Origin: Flaccisagitta enflata
Lineage: Eukaryota > Chaetognatha > Sagittoidea > Aphragmophora
DNA: 64,000 nt
Direction: 5' to 3'
Assembly: GCA_965153355.1 (NCBI GenBank)
Contig: OZ231126.1
Location: 42,346,001 to 42,410,000 of the forward strand
Part shown: in pieces, positions 1 to 14,140 of the stretch
Layout of the letters: each line of letters opens with the position of its first letter
Numbering within the stretch: the first letter of the stretch is position 1
Made by a program: the position numbers and the translations under genes
The notes under the pieces: model-generated
The model's database searches: none
The model's input: only the letters and a program-made list of their open reading frames with translations
Told to the model about the DNA's origin: nothing

Positions 1-107
1 TCATATCGATATTATCTTTATATGTTTATACACCTTCAGAGTTTTTTCCGCGTGGGAGTGAGTGTGTGTCTTTTGGAGAGTATGTGACACAGCGCAATCT
101 GTAGTGA

Positions 108-717
108 TATTAGTCCCCCGGGGAAAAGCCCCATTACATCCCCTGTTAACTTTTATTCGAAAAGTGAAAGGGGCTTTCTGAAAAATATCAGTCTGAATCC
201 GGGGAAGTCCCCTGGGGACATCCCCCGTTCATTCCCCGGAGTTTTTTTTTTCATAAATTTTTAAAGGGGGATGTAACCGGGCTTTTCCAGATTTTAACTA
301 TTTTTTATCAGAGACATTGGGGCTTTCCCGTTACATTCCCTTGTTAACTTTCATTTGAAAAATGAAAGAGGCTTGCTGAATAATGTCAAAGACTGAATTC
401 CAAGAAATCTTCTGAGGATATCCCCTGTTCAGTCCCCACAGCTTTTTTTTCACAAATTTTTAAAGAGGGATACAACCGGGTTTTTCCAGATTTTAGCTAC
501 ATTTTATCGGAGACATTGGGGCTTTTCCCCGGGGAAAAGCCCTGTTACATCCCCTGTTAACTTTCGTTTGAAAAGAGGCTTGCTGAAAAATGTCAAAGTC
601 TGAATCCAGGGAAGTCCCCCAGGGATATCCCCCGTTCAGTCCCCAGAGTTTTTTTCACAAACTTTTGAAGGGGGATGTAACTGGGCTTTTCCAAGCTTAA
701 ACTACTTTTTATAAGGG
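108..717. repeat. Tandem repeat, about 205-bp unit, three copies
   Basis: Three diverged copies start near 108, 316 and 515. Each contains GGGGCTTTTCCCC-like blocks, a CATCCCCTGTTAACTTT segment, a short A/T run and a GGGGGATGTAAC-CGGGCTTTTCCA segment. A fourth copy begins at 1358, displaced by the nested insertion at 728-1357. No coding potential is seen. Confidence 0.7.
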
Positions 718-727
718 ACGTCAGGGC

Positions 728-1357
728 TAAGAGCTCTCAGAAATTTTCAAAAATCATGACTTCCTATCGTCCATTTGAGACTAGACCAATATTGAGGTGG
801 GGAATCCACTCAGACTATCAGAAATGTTCTCCGGTCAATTTTTCGATCCCCATGGCCTAAGGTTCTCAGGTCAAAAACCATATAAGGTCAAATTTTCAAA
901 ATAGGAATTATATATATTTGATTGCAGATTCAAAATCCTTGTGAAAAACTGCCTGTAAAAAGTGTCTTCCTTTTTTCAAAATTCCAACTAGAACATTGTC
1001 AAATTTGATGTTAAAGATATAAATAGAGTAAGAATTGCGCTTTTGTTTAAAATTACGCTAATTTTGACCTAATACGTCGATTTTGACAGTGTTCTGGTCA
1101 GAATTTTTAAAAAAGGAAGGCACTTTCAACATACAGTTTTTTACAAAGATTCTGAATCTGCAATCAGATATGCACATTTCAAATTTGGAAAATTTGACCT
1201 TATATGTTTTTTAACCTAAGAACCTTAGGTCATGGGGATCGAAAAATTGACCTGAGAGCATTTTTAACAGTCTGAGTTGATTCCTCAGGTCAATATCGGT
1301 CTAGTATAAAATGGACAAGAGGAAATGATAATTTTTCTATATTTCTGAGAGCTGTTA
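728..1357. mobile_element. Fold-back element A, copy 1 (Mutator-like MITE candidate)
   Basis: Two arms of about 300 bp are inverted repeats of each other around a centre near 1,040. The ends read TAAGAGCTCTCAG and CTGAGAGCTGTTA. The 10-bp string ACGTCAGGGC flanks it directly at 718-727 and 1358-1367, and removing the element plus one flank restores the tandem repeat that surrounds it, so this is a genuine nested insertion. Long TIRs with 8-11-bp target duplications are the signature of Mutator-like elements. The interior is noncoding. A second copy of the family lies at 3240-3707. Confidence 0.8.
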
Positions 1358-1436
1358 ACGTCAGGGCTTTTCCCCCGGGGGGGGGGACTAATGTCCACTT
1401 TTTGTATTATAGATTGCGCTGTGTGTGAGTATGTGC

Positions 1437-1631
<195 letters not shown>

Positions 1632-1800
1632 TTGCAGAAGTCCCTGTCAACTCCGATGTTAATGATATTGACTTCTGGAAAAGGGAGTTGAAGAATTAGG
1701 ATGTGCCAATGAAAATGGGCGATATGGGAAACAAAAGACAATGGACAAAAGGAGTATATGGACGCAACTTTATCGACGTCTCGACCTTTGAACATCCCAC

Positions 1801-1977
1801 CTGTAATTTTATCTTTTCGCCGTTGATTTCGACGGTTTTTATCATAAAGTCGACGCCGATGGTGGCGCCCTGTCCCGGGGGAAAGAGTCCTTGTGTGAAC
1901 CGACGAACGAGACAAGTTTTGCCCACGCCGGCGTTACCGATCAAAACTACCTTGAACAGGAATTTGTAGTCATCCAT
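1801..1977 (-). CDS. Rab30: Rab30-type small GTPase, first coding exon (partial gene)
   Basis: This exon encodes the first 59 residues of a Rab-family GTPase, a membrane-traffic regulator associated with the Golgi in animals. The start ATG is at 1977 and the exon ends at 1801 with CAG followed by the donor GTGGGATG, in phase 0. Visible motifs are the P-loop GNAGVGKT (residues 14-21), the switch I segment GQGATIGVDF with its conserved Thr, and the strand MIKTVEINGEKIKLQ that precedes the WDTAGQE motif in this family. The stretch TCLVRRFTQGLFPPGQGATI is characteristic of Rab30 rather than other Rabs. The remaining exons must lie to the left of position 1: nothing encoding switch II or the NKxD motif is found between 1 and 1800. 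The lost portion is about two thirds of the protein. Confidence 0.9.
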
Positions 1978-3229
1978 GATGACAGCGTTTCTTCTTCTTG
2001 CGCGACAAATGATTGGCAGTGGGCGTTAGTAATTGCGACGACGGCCTTCTTGAGCACGAAAGAAGGCAGACAATACGACGTCGTCGGCATTATCTTAGAC
2101 AAAACATTTCCGTGGTGTAGAGATTTTCACCTCGTTGAGTTCTGTCAATGTCTCCAAAATACTGAGATTTATTTTTATGCAAGATCAGTCAGATCACAAA
2201 TATAAGCCGTTTTTAGGCTTGGAAGTTAGAACACAGAAAGAGCGAGTGGTTCAATTTAGTAAATAAGGAATGGAGCATCGAGCATTCATGAAAAGAGAAA
2301 GAGGCGCTTCCACGTAAAAAGCCGTGGCAAGAGTTGTCCACCCAGCTAGATTATGAAATTTCCTGCAAAGAAAAGATATACACATTTCAAATACATAATC
2401 ACGGCTAATTACGCCAGTGCAGTGATCAACTCACCCGCAAATCAACTCACTGAGATCAGACATCGCAGCTTAGCTTGACATCGCTATTTAGCGTCCTATT
2501 TAAGAAAACCTAATATGTGCCATATCTATCAAGCTTTCCATCTGACAATCTTGACGTTCAATCGAGCCACAGGTTCGGGTTCACTAGGGTTCATTTCCAT
2601 CGGTTCAAGTCAAGAGTTCACTTCCCCGTGTCTGATCTGGGTGCTGTCTTGAGAGAATGACTAACTCGCTTGAGAAGGCGAAAACGACATCTGGTTTCTC
2701 TCCGCTGAAAGCTATTTCAGAGTTGAAGAAAGTTGAGATCAGTCGAGAAATACCGGCTTATCACATATTGAAGCGACTCACCCATCCTTGGCACCAGTCA
2801 CGCTCCAAAGCCTCTGGGCGATCTTGTGTCCGTCCGTCGGCCGTGCTTCCATTGGTTGGTTCGCCCGTTTTAGGATAATACAGCCCCTGCTCACTCGCAC
2901 GCAACTTGTATCCTAAAATCAGTCTTATTTGCCCTCATCTTCTTCCATGGGTGTAGGGTATGCAAAAAGCTCAGGGACATCCGGAGCAATTTTTAACCCA
3001 CCAGAATAATTTATGATTAACTTCTTTGAGAGGCTTTCTTTCTATTGCCCAAACAAATAACAAAACCTTTTCACCTACAAACTAGCCCATTTTGAGCGAA
3101 ACTAGTATTTTTCTTTAATCTTACTTTCATTTTTTCTCTTTTCTTCTTTTTCTCTTCTCCCTTTCTCTTTACTTCATTTACATTATTCTGAGCCTAACTT
3201 TCCAACCCGATGAACAGGGACACCCATGC
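1978..3229. other. No gene recognised (5' flank of Rab30)
   Basis: Unique-looking sequence upstream of the Rab30 start on the minus strand. It may hold 5' untranslated exons or the promoter, but no TATA box, CpG cluster or splice chain could be supported. A 73-codon frame at 2657-2878 has no recognisable content. Confidence 0.5.
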
Positions 3230-3239
3230 ATGTCCAGGT

Positions 3240-3707
3240 TAAAAAATCTCAGAATTATGTCAAAATTGGGGGATTTCACCGTCCATCCCGTACTAGAGCA
3301 ATTTTGACCCAAGGAATCCAAATCTGCAGTCAGAAATGGTCTCAGGTCAATATTTCGATAGGCTACAGCTACATTTCTCAGGTCAAAATACTATATAAGG
3401 TCAAATTTTCAAAATTGGAAATTTGTCAATCTGATTGCAGATTCGAAATCCTTGGAAAAAACTATTAAAAGAAAGTATCTTTCTTTTTTTTGCAAGGATT
3501 TTGAATCTGCAATCAGATTGACAAATTTCCAATTTTAAAAATTTGACCTTATATAGTATTTTGACCTGAGAAATGTAGCTGTAGCCTATCGAAATATTGA
3601 CCTGAGACCATTTTTGACTGCAGATTTGGATTCCTGGGGTCAAAATTGGTTTAGAATGGGATGGACGGTAAAATCCCACAATTTTGACATAATCCTGAGA
3701 TTATTTA
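3240..3707. mobile_element. Fold-back element A, copy 2 (Mutator-like MITE candidate)
   Basis: Inverted arms of about 230 bp meet near 3,480. The ends read TAAAAAATCTCAG and CTGAGATTATTTA. The direct 10-bp string ATGTCCAGGT flanks it at 3230-3239 and 3708-3717. It shares with copy 1 (728-1357) the block ATATAAGGTCAAATTTTC and the block GATTGCAGATTC near the centre. The two arms translate into nearly the same peptide on opposite strands, which is a by-product of the inverted repeat and not a gene. Confidence 0.85.
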
Positions 3708-3717
3708 ATGTCCAGGT

Positions 3718-4387
3718 AACCCTAATCCTACACCGATGCCTTCTTCTATCACCTCACAGTTGGTCAATACTCGTCTTCATGCCTTCATTTATCGGTTTCA
3801 AGCCAAAAAAGACCAATTGTCTATTCCTATGTGGCGTCCGTTGTCTACCCACAACAGTTCTTGGAGCTCTAGAGCTCTATACCTCTATACTTCTTCATTG
3901 TAGGCCTTTTCTTTAGAACAAATTCTAATTCAGCTTCTCTTATCACTACCATATATTAAGTGGCGGGTTCATGAGCGTTGGGGCGAAAAAAACATCCATC
4001 CAAAAAGGTACTGGACACCTGAGTATCTGAGGGGCCTATCGGTTTTAAGTAAGTCGCACTGAGGCTTTAGGGAGACTTTTTTTGGATGTGAAAGGCTCAA
4101 TTTGGGGTCAATTTAAGTCCCAGACCTCAAACCAGACCTCTCCACCCCAAGTTATTCAGACTGGGCTGTGGAAACCTGGCGGAGCCAGATCGGCTACCAA
4201 AAGCTTCATCCATCGTAAGTTTCGTAACCAAGGTTTGTCAAGCTTTAAAGCCATATGATCGATTTCACTCATGTCCACCACCCACCCTATATCCCAATAA
4301 AATGTGGGTAAGGTTCGAGCCAAAATCCTCGACTATGTGATTTGTTTGGGGATCGGCCATGAGGATGGAATATATAATGGATGAAAC
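3718..4387. other. No gene recognised
   Basis: AT-rich to mixed sequence between two fold-back elements. No exon-like frame with splice sites was found. Confidence 0.5.
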
Positions 4388-5028
4388 AAAAAATGCTATG
4401 TATGCCACCTTCTAAACCACCATACCCTACAGCCCAAACCACTTACAGTAGAGACATGAAATTTGGTATGGAAAGTCAGTGGGGGAATACTTTTGGGGCC
4501 ATCAGAGGTTTTCTTTATACATTTCCGCCCCTGCCCAGAGATATGTGGGTGGGTGGGGTAACCCCTGTGGGTTGAAAAATCCTAAAATATTTTTTCTCAA
4601 TTTTTTAATTGTATTGGTTAAATCTAGTTCATACCACGGTAAATAATCAAAAACATTTGAATTATACTCAAAATTTGAAGAGTTAGGCACTTTTGAACGT
4701 TATAAATTAGCATTTCAAAAATATCGAAAATACGCGTAATATCACTTAAAATTCGAATTTTACAAAAATTTTTAGTTTTTTACGTTTGTTAGAGCCTAAT
4801 ACAACACACCCAATTGAAAAATCCAAAATTTCAAAAAAAAAATAATATATATTTTTCAACACTCAGGGGCTACCCCACCCCGACCCCCTTATATCTGCTC
4901 AGGGATGGAGATTGAAAAAAAAACCTCAGTTGACCCCACTGACTTTCCATACCAAATTTCATAACTCTAATGTAAGTGATTTAGGCTGTAGGGTATGGTG
5001 GGTTAGAAAGTGTCATATAACATTTTAA
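4388..5028. mobile_element. Fold-back element B
   Basis: Arms of about 190 bp in inverted orientation: the left contains CCACCATACCCTACAGCC and TTTGGTATGGAAAGTCAGTG, and the right arm carries both in reverse complement near 4,940-5,000. A 250-bp AT-rich spacer separates them. No clear target duplication was found, so exact ends are uncertain by about 10 bp. Noncoding. Confidence 0.75.
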
Positions 5029-6946
5029 CATCTATCCGAACGTATGGCCACACACTGCCCCAGATCCCAACACGATGAAAAATGAATTCTGGTCCCCCCC
5101 TATAACCCCCGATTCACCTTTGAGGAAAACTAAATGTAAGGCCATAAAACGACGAATATTGTTATGCTTAAGGGCAAATTACGCCTTCTTATTAAGACTG
5201 ATATGAAATAATGGCCAACATAATATAATTTTCACTAATGGCAACATATCCGCTACTTGCGCTAGAGGACCTCCTAACCGCAAATTGCATCGTTTTACGG
5301 CAATACGTTAGACTTCATTCAAAAACAACGATCATCTTTACCTCAATGAAAATCAACACTTTCAAATGTTTTTTTTTTTATTCTGCGACAATTTATTATA
5401 CAAATAAACTAAGTTGAACGAGACCAATGATTGATAAAACATCCGACGAAAATCGTCGCAATTCCCTTCACAGATAATTAGTCCAGCAAGTGAGCGACAT
5501 GAGTTTTGGGCGCTCTAAAAAGAATGACTGTTCAAAGTTCCAACCTGCCAACTTACACTTGTCATCGTCGCGTGGAATTTCACCTTCATTCACCCAGTGG
5601 CTAAACTAGTGACATCCTTACGAGACGAACCCTCCTTGGGGCTATACGTTATTAATGTTATAGAGTCTAATTTCGTCACTCATGTATATACACACCATAG
5701 CATGTTCACATTCGTACCATGTAGGAGTATCATTGAAACGAAACCATGTCAAGAATATCGCTTGTCGACTTTCATCACTCATCAACCATAATTGGTTTAC
5801 CTACTAATAATAAAAATGGGCGTGTGTCTGTAACAGTAACATTGGTCCTGTTATACCGATAAAAGAGAAGCTTGCTGGCAAAGCGTTGACACTTTATCCC
5901 ATCAAATAAAGAAAAACGAATTCACGTTAAATACCGCATCCGCAATAGCCTAAAATCCTAAAATTTCTCGAAAAAAAAGACAAAAAAACATATTGGTGAA
6001 TCGCCTCTAACTCAATTTCTCGCCTATACAATCTACGAAAATGGTTTTCGAACTTAGCACATGTCAGATGTCACCCCAACGAAATAGTAAAAGGTGGTGC
6101 AGACGTGTTCGGGAGACGGCAGACAGAAGATGGGCAGACAGAAGGTTGCGTCTGTTAGGGTGCTTGAGCCAAAATTGAAGTTTGCCTGGCGATAGTGGTT
6201 TTCCTTTGCAAAAAAAGCCTTCAAATGAGCTGTTGCAAGACTTTCGAATCAATCAGGAACCATTGTTATGGTTAGGTTAAGGTATTCATCAAATCATGAT
6301 TGGAATCTATTTTCCTATCATACAAATTCTGCCTCTCTCATGCAGATCTATGGAAATGTCCAGATTGATTTGAAAAGCCCGCAGTGACTAGTTTGAAAGC
6401 ATTTTTTTCAGAAGAAAAACATTTTTATCAAGCAAAGTTCAATTCTGGCTTTTTTAGGCACACTGACAGATGTTACGTTGTTATTGATAGGGAAGAGGGA
6501 GTGGGTTCAACGGACTAGACGAAAATAAAAGAGGGGAGACGAAGATATAGTAACTTTCACCCTTAACTACAGCAACAACATGTGATCATGGTGACGATCT
6601 GAAATCTTCCTTTTCAAAGCATTACCGCCGAAAATGAAAATCAAATACTTAAGCTTTTTATCTAAATTTAATACGCGGTAGAGACCCCAATATTTGCCAT
6701 TTCAAGAAAAACAATGGATGTGATTTTAAAAAAATGACCTACATCCCAAAGTTGTCCGCATGCTAAAATTTTTACCCTCTTTTTATTTTCATCTCGTCCG
6801 CTATTGTCCTTTTGCTGCTTTGGGTATCGGGTTGATAGTTGTCGATCAGCAGAACGTTTACATAAGATACATCAAATCTGTTCTAAAACGACAGGATCAC
6901 CCCACTTAGTAAATTAGCTCTTTTTTTAGTCGCAAGGAGAGCAGAG
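5029..6946. other. No gene recognised
   Basis: AT-rich intergenic sequence without long frames, repeats or clear splice-site chains. Confidence 0.5.
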
Positions 6947-7251
6947 TGACCAACCAATAGACCAACCAACAGACTGACCAACCATCAGACTGACCAACCG
7001 ACAGACTGACCAACCGACAGACTGACCAACCGACAGACAGACTTACCGACAGACTGACTAACCGACAGACTGACTAACGGACAGACTGACTAACGGACAG
7101 ACTGACCAAGCGACAGACTGACCAACCGACAGACTGTCCAACCGACAGACTGTCCAACCGACAGACTGACCAACCGACAGACTGACCAACCGACAGACTG
7201 ACCAACCGACAGACTGACCAACCGACAGACTGACCAACCGACAGACTGACC
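6947..7251. repeat. 16-bp minisatellite (GACCAACCGACAGACT)n
   Basis: About 19 tandem copies of GACCAACCGACAGACT and close variants. The unit resembles the core of the dispersed hairpin element found elsewhere in the window (CAGACCAACCGACGGACA), so it probably arose by expansion of one such copy. Frames across it are repeat artefacts. Confidence 0.92.
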
Positions 7252-8183
7252 AACATACATTCTCACCAACAGGAACATTTTTTGAATGGCGATTAAAATC
7301 TTAATAATCAAAATGATATTTCCTTATGAATGGGTGTACGGCGAGGGACGTCAGGGACGTCGGCCGACGTCCCTGTTTGTCGGACTTACACCCCTGTCGG
7401 ACTTAAGCCCATGTAAAATTTGAAGGCAAAAAATGAAAAATAATAAGAAAAAAGGGATAATGAAAGAGAATATGTGTCTCTCTATCAAATTTGGCTGTCA
7501 TTTCTTATATTAGAATGTAATTTTAAATTGGGAAAGACTGAATTTGTTATGAACCCTGTTGGGCTTGAAGCTCTGTCGGACTTAAAACTGTTTGCCGACG
7601 GCCCTTTGAGATTTCACGCCATACACTTATGCAGTTATGATTATTTTGACGGCGCAAAGTGAAGCGAACTTATCATTGTAAGCTTTTCCAGTCCGTTAAC
7701 TCAGGTTCCAGGGTTTCCACCCTCAAGATACCCGCAGCAGCACGCGTTAGCTTCAGTTTCTCTAAAATAGCATATCACATTCTAACGCGGGCAAATTATT
7801 CAAAAACGACCAGGGCCCCCAAGGGAGAGGTGGGACAGAAATCGGCGCATGATGAAGATACGGAGAGAGTTTGGAGGCCAAAGTCATTAAAAACATGAGT
7901 TATGGCCATCGCACAATACAGAGAAGGGACCGCGGTTTTAAATATGATCACTCCGTTTTCAAGGTCAACACACATGAAAAGTCGAGCTCAACGTGGTTGA
8001 AGGAAAAAGAGAGTGAATCACTCGTTCATAGATATCGATTAACACCATTCCTTACGATTACATAATAGATCCTCGGGTTAATTTGGCATTTAAAAAAATC
8101 TAGGCGACGGTAGGAGAAGTGAAGTCTCTCCATTTCAACGAAAACGATGAGTCGCAATGAGACGGAGAGTGGCCTTCAATCCA
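7252..8183. other. No gene recognised; 3' flank of p66
   Basis: Region downstream of the p66 stop codon on the minus strand. It may include the p66 3' untranslated region. No canonical polyadenylation signal was confidently located. Contains GGGACGTCAGGGACGTCGGC-type local repeats near 7,345. Confidence 0.4.
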
Positions 8184-10112
<1,929 letters not shown>

Positions 10113-10489
10113 TTATGTGGATGTGCTTATCACTTTTGAATTATATTTTGGTTTAGTAAGTGTCATATGCGCATGCGTGTGTCAGAATTGCTTAATTATT
10201 CATTCGTCTTTTTTGTTTCACAATATGAATACTCTAAGCACGTGATTGCGCTATTGTGATTGATGGTCTGGTTTTATCATTGAAAATGCACTTAGCTTTT
10301 TCGCATGTTTTATTTGCCAGGTCTTTTGAGTTTTGCTTTAATCTTTTGATTATGTTTAGATTTATGCTTGGTGTGAGCGATATTTTTTCACTTAGAATGT
10401 GATCATCTTAGTTATGATAGTTGAGAATAGTTCATTTTGAACGATAGAGAATTTTGTTTATTTTCAAATCAGTTTGATCATATATATGT

Positions 10490-10780
10490 GTGTGTGTGTA
10501 GTGACATAGGTGAATCAAATTGAGTCGCCTTAGATTAAGGTGAGTGTGGAGGAACAGGTGTGTGTGTGGGTGTTAAGGTGTGTGTGTGTGTGTGTTTGTG
10601 TGTATGTTAGTGTATGAGTGTTAGTTTGTGTGTGTGTCAGTGTATGTGTCTCTTAGTGTGGGTGTATGTTAGTGTGTGTGTATGTTAGTGTGTATGTTAA
10701 TTAATGTGTGTGTATGTTAGCGTGTGTGTGTATGTTAGCGTGTGTGTGTATGTTAGCGTGTGTGTGTATGAAATGTGCAA
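10490..10780. repeat. Degenerate GT-rich tandem repeats (TGTGTGTATGTTAG)n
   Basis: Diverged repeats of TGTGTGTATGTTAG and plain GT runs inside p66 intron 8. Confidence 0.85.
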
Positions 10781-11033
10781 CAAAAAGTATCTTACAAAAA
10801 ACTTTAGGAAAACGTTTTTGAGAAATAAACTTAACATATAAAAGTAAAATAAAACATTCAAAAGCTACTCATTTCTGTATAGTATATGCTTCCACTCATA
10901 TACTTACATATCCAATTTTAGGTACGACCTAAATTTAGTGGTTACTGAAATTCAAAACCTTTGGATGTGTTAGCGTGTGTGTATGTGTATGTGTATGTTA
11001 GTGTGTGTGTGTGTTGTATGTTAGTTAGTTGTG

Positions 11034-11039
<6 letters not shown>

Positions 11040-11101
<62 letters not shown>

Positions 11102-11105
11102 CGCG
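11040..11105. repeat. (GT)n-(GC)n microsatellite
   Basis: GT dinucleotides ending in a short GC run, immediately left of a fold-back element. Confidence 0.95.
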
Positions 11106-11124
11106 TAATACACTGTATGTACAG

Positions 11125-11675
11125 TAGATGTCGTCTAGACTTTGAAATACGGGGGAATTCATCACAGGAAGACAAATTTACTTAAGAGAGTGATATTTAA
11201 AATATAGCCTTATAAAAAGATGCTTTATTGCCCATGGGTGTTGGTTGCCAGGGAAACACATTTTCATGTATTCACACTAAAGTATCAACATTTTGAGAAA
11301 TTTTTTGAGAGAACATTGTTTTATATCAAATTTGCAACAACTTTCCCACAATATGTTCTGTAAGAATATTGCTCGTTCAGCCGTTGCGATGGAGCCTTAC
11401 TATATGTGACAGCCCTGTGATGCTCCCTAGCAACTGCCAAACTAGCGATATTCTTACAGAACATATTGTGGGAAAGGTGTAGCAAATTTTATTTTGGAAA
11501 ATGTTCCCTCAAAAAATGTCTCAAAATATTGAAGCTTTAGCGTGAATACATGGAAATGTGTTTCCATAGCAACCAACACTCATGGGCAATAAACCATATT
11601 TTTATCAGTTTATATTTTAAATATCAGTCTTCCTGTTATGCATTCCCCCGTATTTCCAAGTCTAGACAACATCTA
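11125..11675. mobile_element. Fold-back element C
   Basis: Arms of about 250 bp start with TAGATGTCGTCTAGACTT and end with its reverse complement, with GGTTTATTGCCCATG-type and CCCACAATATGTTCTGTAAG blocks repeated inverted. The spacer near 11,400 is short. The element is bracketed by GT arrays on both sides, as if it had landed in a GT microsatellite. Noncoding; inside p66 intron 8. Confidence 0.88.
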
Positions 11676-11986
11676 TGTGTGTGTGTGAGTATGTGTGTGT
11701 GAGTATGTGTGTGTGTATGCCAGTGTGAGTGTATGCTAGTGTGAGTGTATGCTAGTGTGAGTGTATGCTAGTGTGAGTGTATGCTAGTGTGAGTGTATGC
11801 TAGTGTGAGTGTATGCTAGTGTGAGTGTATGCTAGTGTGAGTGTATGCTAGTGTGTGTGTATGCTAGTGTGTGTGTATGCTAGTGTGTGTGTATGCTAGT
11901 GTGTGTGTATGCCAGTGTGTGTGTATGCCAGTGTGTGTGTGTATGCCAGTGTGTGTGTGTGTATGCCAGTGTGTGTGTGTGTATGC

Positions 11987-12069
<83 letters not shown>

Positions 12070-12160
12070 TGTGTGTGTGTTAGTGTTTGTGTCAGTGTGT
12101 GTGTGTGTCTGCGCGTATCTGCGCACGTGTGTGTGTGACTGTGTGTGTGTCCGCGCGCGT
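11676..12160. repeat. GT-rich minisatellite and (GT)n array
   Basis: Units of GTGTGAGTGTATGCTA (16 bp) pass into GTGTGTGTATGCCA units and then an uninterrupted GT run around 11,990-12,065. Confidence 0.95.
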
Positions 12161-12887
12161 TAATTGCAAAGGTTGCGCGTGTGCATCATTTGTTTTGTTC
12201 CGACGCACTGTGGGCTGCATTGTGCGCTAGGTGGCACATTCGGGATTAACATTATATCTTTTCCATTACATTGTTCCTTATGAAATACACAGAGTGAAAA
12301 ACATTTTTCTGCATATTTCTAGATGTTATGAAACTATTTATATCCAATATTGACTCATTTCTATTGGATAAAGAGCTTTATGAGCTTAAAGTACAAAAAA
12401 AGAGAAATTTGAAAAAATAAAATGAAAAATACTGCTTAACTCTCTGACATTTAGTATTTAAATTGTATAATGTTTTGACCAAATCAATTAAATTAATAAG
12501 GTGCGCAAAAAGAATCATTTTTTTGCTCATTTAGCTCATTTTGCTCATTTTTCTTTCAATAAAATAAAGATTTTAACTTTTATCAACATTATTACTTGTC
12601 CATTTCAGGCCAAGAAAATCGCAATTTGGATCATAACAGATAATCCAAAAAATTCATTGATTTTTCTTGAAATGAAGCATTTATCGTAGTAATATTGATT
12701 TAGGTTGCCTTTTTTCACTCTAAATTGCCACAAAACCTGTCATATGGACCGGTAATGTATGCTCAAATGCTGCCATGACCATTCTACTTAGTTTGAGCCA
12801 TATAGCAGAGATGAAAATTTTCACCTAAATACCCAAGGAGCCATCTAGCGCAATCCGTGGCCCTTAGTGCGACGTTCCGACGTTTAC
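12161..12887. other. Intron 8 of p66, proximal part
   Basis: AT-rich intronic sequence without recognisable elements. Confidence 0.6.
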
Positions 12888-13085
12888 CTGAGACGGACGT
12901 TGTCTTTGGGGAGGCCATGGCAGATGTTGACGATATTGAGGAGGTTGTTGAAGAGGGAACGGGGTTGACCCTCGACTGAGTTTGAGGTGATGCGGATCGA
13001 GAATGACCTTGAGATGACGTCAAAGCGTTGGCGCTCGTGGCAGACGATGAACGCCCAGGGACATTTCCGGTACCGGATTGAGATC
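12888..13085 (-). CDS. GATAD2: p66 exon 8
   Basis: Acceptor TTCCTTCCACAG precedes 13,085 and the donor GTAAACG follows 12,888. The frame is open throughout and low in complexity (Ser, Thr, Gly rich, with SRSASPQTQSR). It starts with two bases that complete a Gly codon from exon 7 and ends with one base completed by exon 9, so phases agree at both junctions. There is no known domain; it lies between CR1 and CR2 where p66 proteins are poorly conserved. Confidence 0.8.
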
Positions 13086-13203
13086 CTGTGGAAGGAATGA
13101 GATTAAATTACAGCCTCTTCCGTTGCTTTTGTTATTGATGTCCGCGATGCTGTCGCTGCAGCCGTCGTTGTTGTTACTGTCGTCGTTGTTGTTGCTGTCA
13201 TAG

Positions 13204-13325
13204 TTTATGTTTTTGTTGCCGTCGTTGTTGTATTTGTTGCCGTCGTTGTTGTATTTGTTGCCGTCGTTGTTGTATATGTTGCCGTCGTTGTATCTGTTGC
13301 CGTCGTTGTTGTATTTGTCGCCGTC
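13204..13325. repeat. (GTTGTTGTATTTGTTGCCGTC)n minisatellite
   Basis: About six tandem copies of a 21-bp or 18-bp unit containing TTGCCGTCGTTG, in p66 intron 7. Confidence 0.9.
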
Positions 13326-13436
13326 GTCAAACGGTCAAACGGTCAAAAAAGTCAGCGACAGGCAGAAGCACAAAAAAGAATACTATCGCCCATTAAGCAA
13401 TTATTTTTACGGATATACAGTGATAAGTAAGCCTAC

Positions 13437-13494
13437 CTCGCCCAGGATGAGATCCGGCAATCGCAGGTGAACCCATGCGGCTGCTCGTTGAAGT
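13437..13494 (-). CDS. GATAD2: p66 exon 7
   Basis: A 58-bp exon between acceptor TTTCGCTCCAG and donor GTAGGC. It reads Ser/Thr-Gly-Pro rich sequence (TSTSSRMGSPAIAG) in phase 0 and leaves one base for exon 8. Assignment rests on phase continuity and splice sites, since the residues have no independent family signature. Confidence 0.72.
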
Positions 13495-13639
13495 CTGGAG
13501 CGAAATGTGAAAAGAGATGTGTAATTGTGTATTGAACCAACACAGAAAGGCATGGTAACAAAACAGTTGGGCTATTGAAATCCTCTTGGCAATTGAATCA
13601 TCTTTATACAACAAAACCAAGGCTGATTAAAACCAATTA

Positions 13640-13654
13640 AGAAAGAAAGAAAAA

Positions 13655-13730
<76 letters not shown>

Positions 13731-13821
13731 AGAAAAAAAAAAGAAAGAAATAAAATGGAAAGAAAAAAGATGGAAAGAAATACTAACACTGAGACAGAGT
13801 GAGAGAGAGACAGAGAGAAAG

Positions 13822-13915
<94 letters not shown>

Positions 13916-13934
13916 CAAGGAGAGAGAAAGAGCA

Positions 13935-14012
<78 letters not shown>

Positions 14013-14033
14013 CTTAGAGAAGAGAGAAAAGAG

Positions 14034-14115
<82 letters not shown>
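13640..14115. repeat. (GAAA)n and (GA)n microsatellites
   Basis: GAAA repeats from 13,640 to about 13,740, then three long GA runs (about 13,828-13,910, 13,936-14,010 and 14,038-14,115). They lie in p66 intron 6, ending only about 25 bp from the donor of exon 6. Confidence 0.97.
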
Positions 14116-14118
<3 letters not shown>

Positions 14119-14140
14119 CACTAAAGTATGGGATGCTTAC

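Larger units (their letters stand above)
87..1426. mobile_element. Non-autonomous DNA transposon with TIRs, carrying internal tandem repeats (candidate)
   Basis: The left end reads ACACAGCGCAATCT and its reverse complement occurs at the right end around 1,411-1,426, followed on both sides by ATTAGTCCCCC and GGGGAAAAGCCC in inverted orientation. The 9-bp string GAGTATGTG flanks it at 78-86 and 1427-1435, which would fit a 9-bp target duplication, although the right flank is a GT-rich microsatellite that weakens this. No ORF for a transposase is present. The interior is a tandem array of about 205-bp units, and a second element (728-1357) is nested in it. The class is inferred, not proven. Confidence 0.5.

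Noticed and set aside
3226-3679. Two near-identical proteins on opposite strands
   Set aside because: Explained by the arms of fold-back element A; no start context, splice sites or homology.
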